Below, in pieces: positions 1-6,876 of a stretch of 13,916 nucleotides of DNA. Below the pieces are notes generated by a model that saw only the letters and a list, made by a program, of their open reading frames with translations, was not told the origin of the DNA and searched no databases. Every line of letters starts with the position of its first letter. Within the stretch, counting starts at the first letter, position 1. This DNA comes from Sulfurovum sp. (GTDB lineage Bacteria; Campylobacterota; Campylobacteria; Campylobacterales; Sulfurovaceae). Made by a program: the position numbers and the translations under genes. The stretch is from the NCBI GenBank assembly GCA_027046415.1, contig JALTYW010000115.1, positions 1 through 13,916 on the forward strand, given 5' to 3'.

Positions 1-1
1 C

Positions 2-94
2 AAAGAGTGTGAGTTCAGGTTCAATCACAGAGGTGAAGATCTCTACAAAATCTTGTTAGAAATCTTCAGGAAAGAGCCTCTAAAGTTATCATGA
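2..94 (+). CDS. C-terminal end of a transposase, probably IS1595 family (cut by window edge)
   Basis: An open frame enters from the left edge and ends at TGA (92-94), giving 30 residues. They begin KECEFRFNHR and continue with a leucine-rich, basic helix (EDLYKILLEIFRKEPLKLS). A phrase of the form KE-x-E-[FY]-RFN-x-R just before a short helical tail is how IS1595-type (ISXO2-like DDE domain) transposases typically end, as I know the family. The DDE catalytic core lies outside the window, so activity and completeness cannot be judged. I could not identify the terminal inverted repeat of the element downstream of the stop. GC here is lower than in the main operons. An unrelated protein with a similar tail is possible. 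Confidence 0.55.
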   Translation, partial: KECEFRFNHRGEDLYKILLEIFRKEPLKLS

Positions 95-103
95 CCCTTG
101 TCT

Positions 104-109
104 TATAAT
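104..109 (+). promoter_or_regulatory. Candidate -10 box (TATAAT) ahead of the small membrane protein gene
   Basis: A perfect TATAAT lies 22 bases before the ATG at 132, and a start about 7 bases downstream would leave a leader of roughly 15 bases. No convincing -35 hexamer is present at 16-18 bases spacing; many Campylobacterota promoters have a weak -35. The region is AT-rich, so a chance match is possible. It sits just after the transposase stop, so the end of the insertion element may supply this promoter. Confidence 0.35.
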
Positions 110-131
110 ATTGTAAACTATAAGGATTCAA

Positions 132-506
132 ATGAAACTTTTATATGCTTTCCCTTTTGCATTAATAGCATGGACAGTGTTGATTTTTGCGTATGCAAGC
201 AAGCAAAACCAAATATATGTAGATGCATTTTTATATGCAATATTCTCACTATTGTTTATCTATTGGGCAATAAAAAGATACAGAAACTACAAAGTTGACA
301 ACTCGGATATTGCCAATACTATTGCTATCAATATCGGTCTTTCCCCTCTATTGTATGCCAACATAGTTCTAACACCCATCATGTTGCAAGGACGGGGCAT
401 CCATGAATCAGGTATGGTCTATGTTCTTGTTCTTATCTATTCGCCTGTAATGTATATAGGAGCACTTGTTGTCATACAATTGTATAAAAGCTTTTTTAGG
501 AAATAG
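132..506 (+). CDS. Small membrane protein of unknown function, four predicted helices
   Basis: This 124-residue protein is not one I recognise. Hydrophobic stretches at about residues 3-22, 31-47, 62-85 and 93-118 suggest four membrane helices with short loops; the basic stretch KRYRNYK (48-54) and the end SFFRK probably face the cytoplasm. The start is supported by an AAGGA ribosome site at 122-126, five bases before the ATG. No enzyme motif, metal-binding cluster or conserved polar residue pattern stands out. Base composition is strongly AT-rich (about 29% GC over 181-300 by hand count), unlike the genes to the right. Together with the adjacent transposase end, this suggests acquired DNA. 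It could be an immunity or toxin-type accessory protein, but nothing in the sequence proves a role. Confidence 0.6.
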   Translation: MKLLYAFPFALIAWTVLIFAYASKQNQIYVDAFLYAIFSLLFIYWAIKRYRNYKVDNSDIANTIAINIGLSPLLYANIVLTPIMLQGRGIHESGMVYVLVLIYSPVMYIGALVVIQLYKSFFRK

Positions 507-544
507 GTAAAGATAAAAAAGGGAGAGTACCATTCTTGTAAAAG

Positions 545-620
545 TGGTGGCCACGAATGGACTCGAACCATCGACCACTACCATGTCAAGGTAGTGCTCT
601 ACCAACTGAGCTACGCGACC
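545..620 (-). tRNA. tRNA-Val (anticodon GAC)
   Basis: Read on the minus strand, the cloverleaf closes fully. The 7-bp acceptor stem is GGTCGCG/CGTGGCC (with G-T pairs), the D arm is GCTC/GAGC, and the anticodon stem CTACC/GGTAG encloses the loop TTGACAT with anticodon GAC. The variable loop has five bases, and the T arm is GATGG/CCATT around TTCGAGT. The discriminator is A, and CCA is encoded (545-547), giving 76 bases. Anticodon GAC reads GUC and GUU valine codons. The 3' end points towards the AT-rich left edge with the transposase end, the usual orientation when an element uses a tRNA 3' end as attachment site. Confidence 0.95.
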
Positions 621-639
621 ACATATTTTGTAGGTGGGA

Positions 640-645
640 ATTATA
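640..645 (-). promoter_or_regulatory. Candidate -10 box for tRNA-Val
   Basis: TATAAT is read on the minus strand 19 bases upstream of the first tRNA base, which allows a short leader of about 10-13 bases. It is followed by a C-rich stretch (TCCCACC), the GC-rich discriminator type often linked to stringent control of stable RNA genes. No clear -35 is visible at 16-18 bases. The assignment is inference from position and consensus. Confidence 0.5.
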
Positions 646-660
646 TACGAAAGAAGCTTA

Positions 661-684
661 ATAAACGACATAGAAGCCGTTTAT
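661..684. repeat. Inverted repeat between the Sel1 gene and tRNA-Val, possible weak terminator
   Basis: Perfect 7-bp arms ATAAACG (661-667) and CGTTTAT (678-684) flank a 10-base loop. It lies just after the stop of the Sel1-repeat gene as that operon is read, so it could fold in the mRNA and help end transcription. The arms are AT-rich and the following bases (TAAGCTTCTTTC) hold no uninterrupted T-run, so it is not a classical intrinsic terminator. It also overlaps where the -35 of the tRNA promoter would be. Confidence 0.3.
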
Positions 685-700
685 ATGTTTTAAAAAACTG

Positions 701-1354
701 TCACTTCTTTTGACACACCCAGCTGCTCTCTTTGCATAGACGATCCAAATAGCGCTGTGCTTCTGTCTGCCCGCTTTGGAGTGCGGCACGCAGGTTGTCA
801 TAGGCTTTCAGCTTGTCAGGGTTGATGCCTTCACCCCATGCGTACAGGATGCCAAGGTTGAGCTTGGCATTTGCGTCACCCATCTCTGAGGCTTTCTGAA
901 AGTAGGAGAAGGCACGGTTTGTGTCTTTCTTGACGCCTTCCCCTTTAAGGTAGAGTGCGCCAAGGTTGTTGTACGCCTCTTTAATGCCGTTTTCTGCCGC
1001 TTTCTCGTACCAGTAGCGTGCACGCTCAAGCGCGTGGGGATCTTTTGTGCCCATGGCATGGTAGAGGCGGGCGAGGTTGTACTGTGCCGCAGCGACATTC
1101 TGCTCTGCAGCTTTTTCATACCATGTCATCGCTTTGGTTAGATCCTGCTGTGCCCCTTCTCCTTTTGCATACATCAGTCCTACATTGAACTGTGCTTTGG
1201 CATCACCGTTCTTGGCAAGCATATAAAACCCGTTGAGCGCTTCAATGTAGCTGCCTTTTTTGTAGGCTTCCATCGCATTGTCAAACTCTCCGGCTCCCAA
1301 CAGTGACAGAGCAAGCAACGTACCTGCCAGCAGCCTCATACCATGCTTTCTCAT
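701..1354 (-). CDS. Exported Sel1-like repeat protein
   Basis: This 217-residue protein has an N-terminal signal sequence (hydrophobic core about residues 7-20, possible cleavage near GAG-E). A TPR-like helix pair follows at 22-51. Four Sel1-type repeats follow at about 52-87, 88-124, 125-160 and 161-196, showing the usual A-x-x-x-LGxLYxxGEG...A-xxWYEKAAE pattern; repeat 2 is degenerate, with MGTKD in place of the GEG turn. Sel1 repeats form alpha-solenoids that bind other proteins, so a periplasmic scaffold role is likely but the partner is unknown. Two cysteines near the end (C207, C214) could form a disulfide, as in Helicobacter Hcp proteins, which carry cysteine pairs in each repeat. The start overlaps the dapF stop in an ATGA, with GGAG at 1363-1366 eight bases upstream. 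It is the last gene of the ldt-coaE-dapF operon. Confidence 0.88.
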   Translation of the reverse strand: MRKHGMRLLAGTLLALSLLGAGEFDNAMEAYKKGSYIEALNGFYMLAKNGDAKAQFNVGLMYAKGEGAQQDLTKAMTWYEKAAEQNVAAAQYNLARLYHAMGTKDPHALERARYWYEKAAENGIKEAYNNLGALYLKGEGVKKDTNRAFSYFQKASEMGDANAKLNLGILYAWGEGINPDKLKAYDNLRAALQSGQTEAQRYLDRLCKESSWVCQKK

Positions 1355-2097
1355 ATCAGTGTCTCCGCAATGAATGTCTTGGTCACTTTCCCCCCAAAGC
1401 GGTACACCCCGTCTTCGTAGCTGACATAGAGCTCGTCTCCGCTTTTGGGGTGTACCCGTATCTGATCGGGCACACGCCCCTCTTTGTGGTTGCGAATAAA
1501 ACAGGCGACCATTCCTGTACCGCAGGCAAGAGTTTCATCTTCCACCCCACGCTCATAGGTACGTACATACATGGCATCATCTGTTACTTTACAGATATTG
1601 ACATTGGCATTGTACTTCTCTCTGAGCCTGCGCATCTGGGCGATATCAAAGGTGTCGATATCGTCACGTACCGCCACCAGATGCGGTACACCGGAGTCTA
1701 TCAGCCACCAGTTCTCGCCATCCTCTTCAATATCGGTACGGATAATGCGTGGTGCGACCATGTCGCTGACCACATAAACACCGTTAATGGTAGCACGGAT
1801 CACCCCCGCGCCCGTAAGAAACTCCGCTTTGCCATCTTTGCAAATGCCCTTTTCGTGCGCAAAGTGTGCCACGGCACGGCTGGCATTGCCGCACATCGCC
1901 GCAGAGGAGCCGTCGGCATTGTAAAACTCCCACTCAAAGTCATACTCAGGGTGCGGCAGCACCACGACCATCCCATCCGCACCGACACCGTTTTGTCGGT
2001 GGCAGAGCTTTTGTGCCAGCGCGCTCCTGTCTGCCTTCTCCTGTGCAATGAAGATGATAAAATCATTGCCGTTGGCAGAATATTTGGTTACGGTCAT
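1351..2097 (-). CDS. dapF: Diaminopimelate epimerase
   Basis: DapF interconverts LL- and meso-diaminopimelate in the cytoplasm, the last step before lysine formation and the source of meso-DAP for peptidoglycan. The protein has 248 residues, somewhat shorter than E. coli DapF (274). Both catalytic cysteines are present in their family motifs: C69 in the NADGSSAAMCGNASR-type segment (60-74) and C192 in ETLACGTGM (188-196). The N-terminal KYSANGNDF (5-13) and the GVGADG loop (37-42) are also family hallmarks. The ATG overlaps the coaE stop by four bases, and a strong AAGGAG site (2103-2108) stands five bases upstream, so translational coupling is likely. Its neighbour two genes upstream is an L,D-transpeptidase, which uses meso-DAP residues in peptidoglycan. 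Confidence 0.96.
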   Translation of the reverse strand: MTVTKYSANGNDFIIFIAQEKADRSALAQKLCHRQNGVGADGMVVVLPHPEYDFEWEFYNADGSSAAMCGNASRAVAHFAHEKGICKDGKAEFLTGAGVIRATINGVYVVSDMVAPRIIRTDIEEDGENWWLIDSGVPHLVAVRDDIDTFDIAQMRRLREKYNANVNICKVTDDAMYVRTYERGVEDETLACGTGMVACFIRNHKEGRVPDQIRVHPKSGDELYVSYEDGVYRFGGKVTKTFIAETLI

Positions 2098-2687
2098 GCA
2101 AACTCCTTCAAAATCGCCTCTTTTGCTTTTTCGTATTCTACCCTAAGTTGGGTTTGGTCTTTGCTGTTGTCGATGACATAGTCTGCCATATAGCGCTTCT
2201 CTTCAATGTCTATCTGCGCAGCAAGCCGCTCCAGTACCGCCTCCTTTTCAAGACCGTCACGCTGCATGCATCTTGCTATCTGGAGAGATTGCGGTGCATA
2301 GACCACCAGCGTACGTGCAATGGGGTAGCGTTTGCCTTCAAAAAAGAGCGGTATGTCCACAAGGTAGGGTTTGCTTTTGGTATCTTCCCTCTGGGCTCGC
2401 TCTTCAATACGCTGATAGATCAGCGGATGCAGCAGCGCTTCAAGCCTTTTGCGTTCTCTTGGTTCAGCAAAGACAATCGCCCCAAGCCGCTTTCTATCCA
2501 CCTTGCCATCCTGTACCACCTCATCACCAAACATCTGTGCAACCGTTTGAGCCTGCTCATCCAGCATATCATGGGCAATTTTGTCCGCATCTATTACCGT
2601 AAAACCATCCTCTTCAAACATCTTGGCGACCGAACTTTTACCTGTCGCAATACCGCCTGTCAGTGCCACAGCATACGCAAACGCCAT
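2094..2687 (-). CDS. coaE: Dephospho-CoA kinase
   Basis: CoaE phosphorylates the 3'-hydroxyl of dephospho-CoA with ATP, the final step of coenzyme A synthesis in the cytoplasm. With the chosen ATG the protein is 197 residues, close to E. coli CoaE (206). The P-loop GGIATGKS is at residues 11-18, followed by the DADKIAHDML segment (about 34-43) typical of the family, the LHPLI motif (near 86-90), and VDIPLFFE (near 110-117) of the substrate-binding region. A GTG three codons upstream (2694-2696) is also in frame, but it has no spaced ribosome site, whereas the ATG at 2685-2687 has AGGTGG five bases ahead of it. The gene starts two bases after the L,D-transpeptidase stop and overlaps dapF by four bases, so all are very likely co-transcribed. 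Confidence 0.95.
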   Translation of the reverse strand: MAFAYAVALTGGIATGKSSVAKMFEEDGFTVIDADKIAHDMLDEQAQTVAQMFGDEVVQDGKVDRKRLGAIVFAEPRERKRLEALLHPLIYQRIEERAQREDTKSKPYLVDIPLFFEGKRYPIARTLVVYAPQSLQIARCMQRDGLEKEAVLERLAAQIDIEEKRYMADYVIDNSKDQTQLRVEYEKAKEAILKEFA

Positions 2688-2689
2688 CG

Positions 2690-4363
2690 TTACCACCTTT
2701 TATATGATTGCAGCTGCATCTTGTCGTAGTGATAGACATCGTCTCTGAACTGAAGTTTCCCGTCATAGTCGACCCACGCTGTCAGGTAGATGATGTCAAC
2801 CGGTACCTTCTCTTTAAGACGCAGATAGACATTTTTTTTGCCCTCCAAAATCTCCTGCGATTTTTCAAAATCGACATTCTTTTCAAAAGAGGCAAAGGTC
2901 TTGAGCAGTTCTCTTGGCTTCTCCAGACGCACACATCCGTGGCTGAAGGCACGTTTGGGCCGTTTGAAGAGCGGTTTGGTCGGTGTGTCATGCATATAGA
3001 CCGAAAAACGGTTCGGGAAAAGAAACTTCACTTTTCCCAGTGCATTTTTGTACCCGGGCACCTGCGCGAAGCGGTACGGCACCGTTTTAGAGTAGCGGTA
3101 CTGCGACCAGTCCACCGATGCAGGGTCGACCTTGTGTGCATCTTTTCCCCACCCTGTGTAAACCTCTATATTCTCCTTTGTCATAGCATGCGGATTGCGC
3201 AGGAGTTTGGGGATCATCTCTTTTTGGATAATGCTTTTGGGTACATTCCAGTAAGGGTTGAGTACGATCATTTCGACCTCATCGGAGAAGATAGGGGTCG
3301 GATGGTTCGGTTTTCCGGTGATCACCTTCATGGTTTTGATCAGCTTGCCATCCTGTTCAAAGTAGAGCCTGAAAAACGGAATATTGATGATGATATGCCT
3401 GTGTGGCTGCCGCGGGTTGAACCATTTGATACGGTCAAGGTTTAGACGCAATGTGGTGATCCGCTGTGAGAGCGGGATATTGAGTACTCTCAGTGTTGCC
3501 GGACCGACCACTCCATCATCTGCCAACCCGTTTCTGCGCTGAAAATGTTTGACCGCCTCCACAAGACAGCGGTCATAGCTGTCATCTTCACTGCTGTCAC
3601 TGCATCCGACATAATCTCGCGTGACCCTCAAGCGTTCACGCAGTGCATAGACACCACGGTCACACATTCCCGGTTTCAGCGTCTTTCCAAGCGATACATG
3701 CTTCCATCCGCCACGCTGCTGAAGCTTCAGGTAGTGTGCCAGCGCTTTTTGCAGTGCTCTATAGTGGTAGGCAGTCGGTACCGCTTTTTGCAGCATGGCA
3801 TGCAGGTCTTTGCCAAGCAGTGCTTTCTCCACCATACCGATAGCATCGACCTTGGGACGGTGCAGCTCCCACTCCGTACTGACATCGTTGACAATCAGGT
3901 TGGCAATGCGTGCGCGGAAGGCTCCCCAGTTGATACTCCCAAAATAGGCATAGTTGACATAGGCTTCATAGAGCAGAGAGATGCGAAACTCCATCTCCAT
4001 GCGTTTCATAAAGTTCCCCTCCCCCCGATAGAGTGCCTGCGCCTCCTCATAAAGCCCCCGGCTGTCACGGTAGATACTGCTGGCAGGATCAAGGGTTTGA
4101 TCTTCGCGCATGGTACGGAAAAGCCCTTCTGCAGCAGGCGAGAGCCCCTTCTCGTGCATCCATACAGGCAGGAAGAGTACCCGCTTGTAGAGCCGCTTTA
4201 GAAAACTTTTGGAGGGTTGTGACTTTAGAGAATTGTAGATCACCTCTGTGGCGTGCTCTTCATAGGCGAGTTTATTCGCAAAAAGCAGTCCGCTTTGCAG
4301 TATCCATATCGCCATCAGCACACCCAGCCATGTGTGCGCCCTTTTGTGCCATCGCTGCATCAT
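2690..4363 (-). CDS. YcbB-type L,D-transpeptidase (peptidoglycan cross-linking)
   Basis: This 557-residue protein has an N-terminal signal anchor (about 12-30), a helical scaffold region (about 40-220), a PG_binding_1 peptidoglycan-binding domain (about 265-293, with HFQRRNGLADDGVVGPATL) and a C-terminal YkuD catalytic domain (about 322-525). The active-site motif SHGCVR is at 474-479, with catalytic C477 and H475, and the upstream HD pair is H458-D459. The long insertion between 375 and 450 matches the capping loop of YcbB/LdtD enzymes. Such enzymes act in the periplasm and form 3-3 cross-links between meso-DAP residues; some relatives attach lipoproteins or act as carboxypeptidases, so the exact reaction is inferred. 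E. coli YcbB has 615 residues. Two ATG codons lie in tandem at the start; AAGGTGA upstream could serve either. It heads the operon with coaE, dapF and the Sel1 gene, and is transcribed divergently from batA. Confidence 0.9.
   Translation of the reverse strand: MMQRWHKRAHTWLGVLMAIWILQSGLLFANKLAYEEHATEVIYNSLKSQPSKSFLKRLYKRVLFLPVWMHEKGLSPAAEGLFRTMREDQTLDPASSIYRDSRGLYEEAQALYRGEGNFMKRMEMEFRISLLYEAYVNYAYFGSINWGAFRARIANLIVNDVSTEWELHRPKVDAIGMVEKALLGKDLHAMLQKAVPTAYHYRALQKALAHYLKLQQRGGWKHVSLGKTLKPGMCDRGVYALRERLRVTRDYVGCSDSSEDDSYDRCLVEAVKHFQRRNGLADDGVVGPATLRVLNIPLSQRITTLRLNLDRIKWFNPRQPHRHIIINIPFFRLYFEQDGKLIKTMKVITGKPNHPTPIFSDEVEMIVLNPYWNVPKSIIQKEMIPKLLRNPHAMTKENIEVYTGWGKDAHKVDPASVDWSQYRYSKTVPYRFAQVPGYKNALGKVKFLFPNRFSVYMHDTPTKPLFKRPKRAFSHGCVRLEKPRELLKTFASFEKNVDFEKSQEILEGKKNVYLRLKEKVPVDIIYLTAWVDYDGKLQFRDDVYHYDKMQLQSYKRW
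2693..2698 (-). promoter_or_regulatory. Ribosome binding site deciding the coaE start
   Basis: AGGTGG on the minus strand overlaps the last codons of the upstream L,D-transpeptidase gene and is five bases from the ATG at 2687. It lies too close to (and overlaps) the alternative GTG at 2694-2696, so it favours the ATG. Overlap with the upstream stop codon suggests translational coupling. Confidence 0.6.
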
Positions 4364-4391
4364 ATCACCTTATCGTATGGGTTTGGTAATA

Positions 4392-4397
4392 ATTATA
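4392..4397 (-). promoter_or_regulatory. Candidate -10 box for the L,D-transpeptidase operon
   Basis: TATAAT read on the minus strand lies in the 69-bp divergent region, about 29 bases before the L,D-transpeptidase start, leaving a leader of about 20 bases that contains AAGGTGA. No good -35 hexamer at 16-18 bases was seen; TTAGCA (4418-4423, minus) lies at 20 bases, which is long. Confidence 0.45.
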
Positions 4398-4417
4398 TCG
4401 TAACCTTATCGGAGAAA

Positions 4418-4426
4418 TGCTAAAAT
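4418..4426 (+). promoter_or_regulatory. Candidate extended -10 for the bat operon
   Basis: TGCTAAAAT resembles an extended -10 (TGn plus TAAAAT). If used, transcription would start about where the batA ATG (4433) begins, giving an almost leaderless mRNA. No match to a -35 was seen. An alternative is a TATATC at 4394-4399, which would leave a leader of about 25 bases but overlaps the opposite promoter. The choice between them is not settled by the sequence. Confidence 0.25.
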
Positions 4427-4432
4427 GGACAT

Positions 4433-5338
4433 ATGCATTTTACATTCGCCTCTCCCTGGTTTCTGCTATTGCTGCTGCTGATACCCTGCTTCATCTGGTG
4501 CCGTGACTACAGCAGACGCTTCTACTTTTCAAAAACAGCATGGGCAGGAACGGAAAGTCCGGTATTTTCTGCCGATACGTGGCTAAAGATCATCGCTTTT
4601 TCGCTGATGGTCATTGCCCTTTCCGGACCGTTTGTCTATGAAAGTGAGGGTCATGCAACAAAGAAAGGACGTGACCTTGTCCTTGCCATCGATGCATCAG
4701 GCTCCATGGCACAAAGCGGATTTGACGGGAAAGAGCGCTTCAAAACCAAATATGAGACAACCCTCTCTCTGGCAAAAGCCTTCATTCAAAACCGTCATAA
4801 CGACAACATCGGGGCAGTGGTATTTGGCACCTTTGCCTATACCGCTTCACCACTCACCTATGATCTCAAAGCCCTGTCTGATCTGCTCGGAATGACAAAT
4901 GAAGGCATTGCCGGAGAGAGTACAGCTATCGGGGATGCCATCATGCAGTCTTTGCGCACCCTCTCTTTTGGGCAGGCAAAACAGAAGGTGCTCATCCTCA
5001 TCACAGACGGCTACCACAATGCCGGAAGCCACTCTCCCAAAGAGGCTGTTGCGGAAGCGAAAAAACAAGGGGTCAAGATCTATAGCATCGGTATTGGCAG
5101 CAAACGTGACTATGACAGCGGGCTGCTTGAGACCATTGCAAAAGCTACCGGTGCAAAAAGCTACGGTGCGCTGAATGCCGATGCGTTCAAAGAGGTTTTC
5201 AGTGATATCGCGGCACTTGAGCCAAGCCCCATTCGCGGCGAGAACTACCTCAACAAACGCCTCCTGATCTTCCTGCCGATACTCGGGGCAATGCTGATCA
5301 TACTTTGGCTCTTTTGGAGAGAGGAGGCATCGGCATGA
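4433..5338 (+). CDS. batA: BatA-like VWA-domain membrane protein
   Basis: This 301-residue protein has two N-terminal helices (about 7-22 and 50-66), a von Willebrand factor A domain (about 81-260) and a C-terminal helix (about 276-295). The metal-ion-dependent adhesion site is complete: D87-A-S89-G-S91, then T164 and D192-G. The loop between the first two helices is basic (RDYSRRFYFSK), so it should face the cytoplasm, placing the VWA domain in the periplasm. Bat (Bacteroides aerotolerance) proteins are linked to oxygen or stress tolerance, but their biochemical role remains uncertain. This is the only possible ATG in frame, because a stop lies at 4421-4423. Its ribosome site is weak (TGGA, three bases away). 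It overlaps batB by four bases (ATGA). Confidence 0.9.
   Translation: MHFTFASPWFLLLLLLIPCFIWCRDYSRRFYFSKTAWAGTESPVFSADTWLKIIAFSLMVIALSGPFVYESEGHATKKGRDLVLAIDASGSMAQSGFDGKERFKTKYETTLSLAKAFIQNRHNDNIGAVVFGTFAYTASPLTYDLKALSDLLGMTNEGIAGESTAIGDAIMQSLRTLSFGQAKQKVLILITDGYHNAGSHSPKEAVAEAKKQGVKIYSIGIGSKRDYDSGLLETIAKATGAKSYGALNADAFKEVFSDIAALEPSPIRGENYLNKRLLIFLPILGAMLIILWLFWREEASA
5322..5327 (+). promoter_or_regulatory. Ribosome binding site deciding the batB start
   Basis: A perfect AGGAGG sits seven bases before the ATG at 5335, inside the end of batA. It picks this ATG over the upstream in-frame TTG at 5305 and supports the four-base ATGA overlap with batA. Confidence 0.7.
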
Positions 5339-6876
5339 GTCTGCTCTATCCGCAGCTGTTGTGGCTCTTTGTGCCGCTTCTACTGCTTGGCTACTACCAT
5401 AGACCGCTTGGCATGCACAGACGTATCCATTGGCTCATCCTCGCACTTTTGCTGCTGGCAATGACAAGGCCACAGATAAAAAGAGGTGTTGAAGAGGCAC
5501 CTGTCAATGCGCGGGATATTATCATTGCACTCGATGTCTCCTACTCTATGCGAGCACAGGACATCAAGCCCGACCGCTATACCTTTGCACAAAGAACCAT
5601 CGATGCGCTTCTCTCACAAAACAGCCGTGACAACATAATGCTCATTGCTTTTACCACCAATCCGCTACTGCTCTCTCCGCCTACAACAGACCATGCCATT
5701 GTCCGTACAGCACTGCACGCACTCAACCGTGACAACATCCTGACCAAAGGCACCTCTTTGCAAAAGCTCTTTGCCAAGATCACCTCTATGCCGAAGATCA
5801 AAAGGGAGCTTCTGCTCATTACTGACGGCGGGGAAGAAGAAAATCTTCAAAAACTTACCTCTGCACTTGAAAAAACTCCTGTACACGTAACGATTCTTGC
5901 CATGGGAACCCAAAAGGGTGCCACCATTCCAAAGGCTGACGGCAGCAAATTGACAGACAAAGAGGGACACCTTGTTATCTCACGCATCAACCCACTGCTC
6001 AAAACACTCAGCCAGGCGCTTAACGGAACATACATTGAACCCCAAAGCACACCGGAAGCAACGGCAGACGCCATCGAGAAGTCATTTGCTTCTGTAGAGG
6101 AGACGGCTCATACCATCACCAAAAAACGCTACAGCTACACGGAGCTTTACCCTCTGCTGCTTGCTGTCGCACTGCTGCTCTTTTTTATGGCACATACACG
6201 GGCTTCAAAATACCTGATACTCCTCTTTGGGCTTTGGGGCATTTCAGCACAGGCATCACCCTTTGACCTTTACTACCTTAAAACTGCCTACAACGCCTAC
6301 AACAAAGGAGACTACAACAGCAGTACGGCCCTGCTTGAAAAGCATACAAACCCGTCACTTCAGCGCCGTTACGCACTGGCATCGGCTTATTACAAACAGG
6401 GGCGGTACGAAAAAGCACTCATACTCTACCGTTCCATTCAGACCCGTTCCCCATCGCTCAAACAGCGACTCTTCTACAACATCGCCAATGCCTATGTTCA
6501 TCTCAAAGCGTACGATAAAGCCAAGATATACTATACTAAAGCATTACAATTGGGAAGAGATGCCGATGCACTGCATAACCTGAAGCTGATTGTACTAATG
6601 CAGCAGAAAGCCGCAGCCAAAGGTCGTACGCTGCCCAAACCGCAGGGTGGTGATACCTCTGCAGCCACCATGAGCGAAGCAAAAGAGCAAAACGATCAGG
6701 AGCAACAAAACAGTTCCGGTTCGGGTTCCGGCGGAGAGCACAGCAGACACACCAAAGAGCGTGCAAACAAAAAAGAGCAGCTTCTCATGGATGATACTTC
6801 CCAACAACAGCCGCTCGGCTCAAAAGTATATGAACTGATCAACAAAGGATATATCCGTGAAACGCAGCCTTGGTAA
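5335..6876 (+). CDS. batB: BatB-like VWA protein fused to a BatC-like TPR domain
   Basis: The 513-residue protein begins with two helices (about 5-20 and 31-45) joined by a basic loop, then a VWA domain (about 60-255). Its MIDAS residues are intact: D67-V-S69-Y-S71, T140 and D164-G. Helices at about 270-286 and 291-306 follow, then TPR repeats (about 310-420, including the segments starting ALASAYYKQGRYEKAL and YNIANAYVHLKAYDKA). A low-complexity Glu/Gln/Ser/Gly/Lys tail follows (about 430-490), then a non-repetitive end, PLGSKVYELINKGYIRETQPW (last 21 residues split as PLGSKVYELI and NKGYIRETQPW). The positive-inside pattern puts both VWA and TPR parts in the periplasm. In Bacteroidetes, BatB (VWA) and BatC (TPR) are often separate proteins; here one chain covers both. 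It likely pairs with BatA and BatD. The batD GTG start lies 20 bases inside its 3' end. Confidence 0.9.
   Translation: MSLLYPQLLWLFVPLLLLGYYHRPLGMHRRIHWLILALLLLAMTRPQIKRGVEEAPVNARDIIIALDVSYSMRAQDIKPDRYTFAQRTIDALLSQNSRDNIMLIAFTTNPLLLSPPTTDHAIVRTALHALNRDNILTKGTSLQKLFAKITSMPKIKRELLLITDGGEEENLQKLTSALEKTPVHVTILAMGTQKGATIPKADGSKLTDKEGHLVISRINPLLKTLSQALNGTYIEPQSTPEATADAIEKSFASVEETAHTITKKRYSYTELYPLLLAVALLLFFMAHTRASKYLILLFGLWGISAQASPFDLYYLKTAYNAYNKGDYNSSTALLEKHTNPSLQRRYALASAYYKQGRYEKALILYRSIQTRSPSLKQRLFYNIANAYVHLKAYDKAKIYYTKALQLGRDADALHNLKLIVLMQQKAAAKGRTLPKPQGGDTSAATMSEAKEQNDQEQQNSSGSGSGGEHSRHTKERANKKEQLLMDDTSQQQPLGSKVYELINKGYIRETQPW

Noticed and set aside
408..671. An 87-codon minus-strand frame across tRNA-Val
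   Set aside because: It runs through the tRNA gene and reads part of it as protein (the familiar VAQLVEH-type tRNA translation artefact).
1303..2181. A 292-codon plus-strand open frame opposite dapF
   Set aside because: It is a shadow of dapF, whose catalytic motifs and ribosome site prove the minus-strand frame; the plus-strand product shows no recognisable domain.
2688..2696. GTG start for coaE
   Set aside because: The ribosome site AGGTGG overlaps this GTG and is correctly spaced only for the ATG at 2687; the P-loop position also fits the shorter form.
2708..4201. Two long plus-strand frames (245 and 218 codons) opposite the L,D-transpeptidase
   Set aside because: The minus-strand frame carries the SHGCVR active site and a peptidoglycan-binding domain; the plus-strand frames have no motif and arise from codon bias on the other strand.
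5305..5334. Upstream TTG start for batB
   Set aside because: The ATG at 5335 has a perfect AGGAGG at seven bases and overlaps the batA stop as ATGA; the TTG adds ten residues from the batA coding region with no spaced ribosome site.
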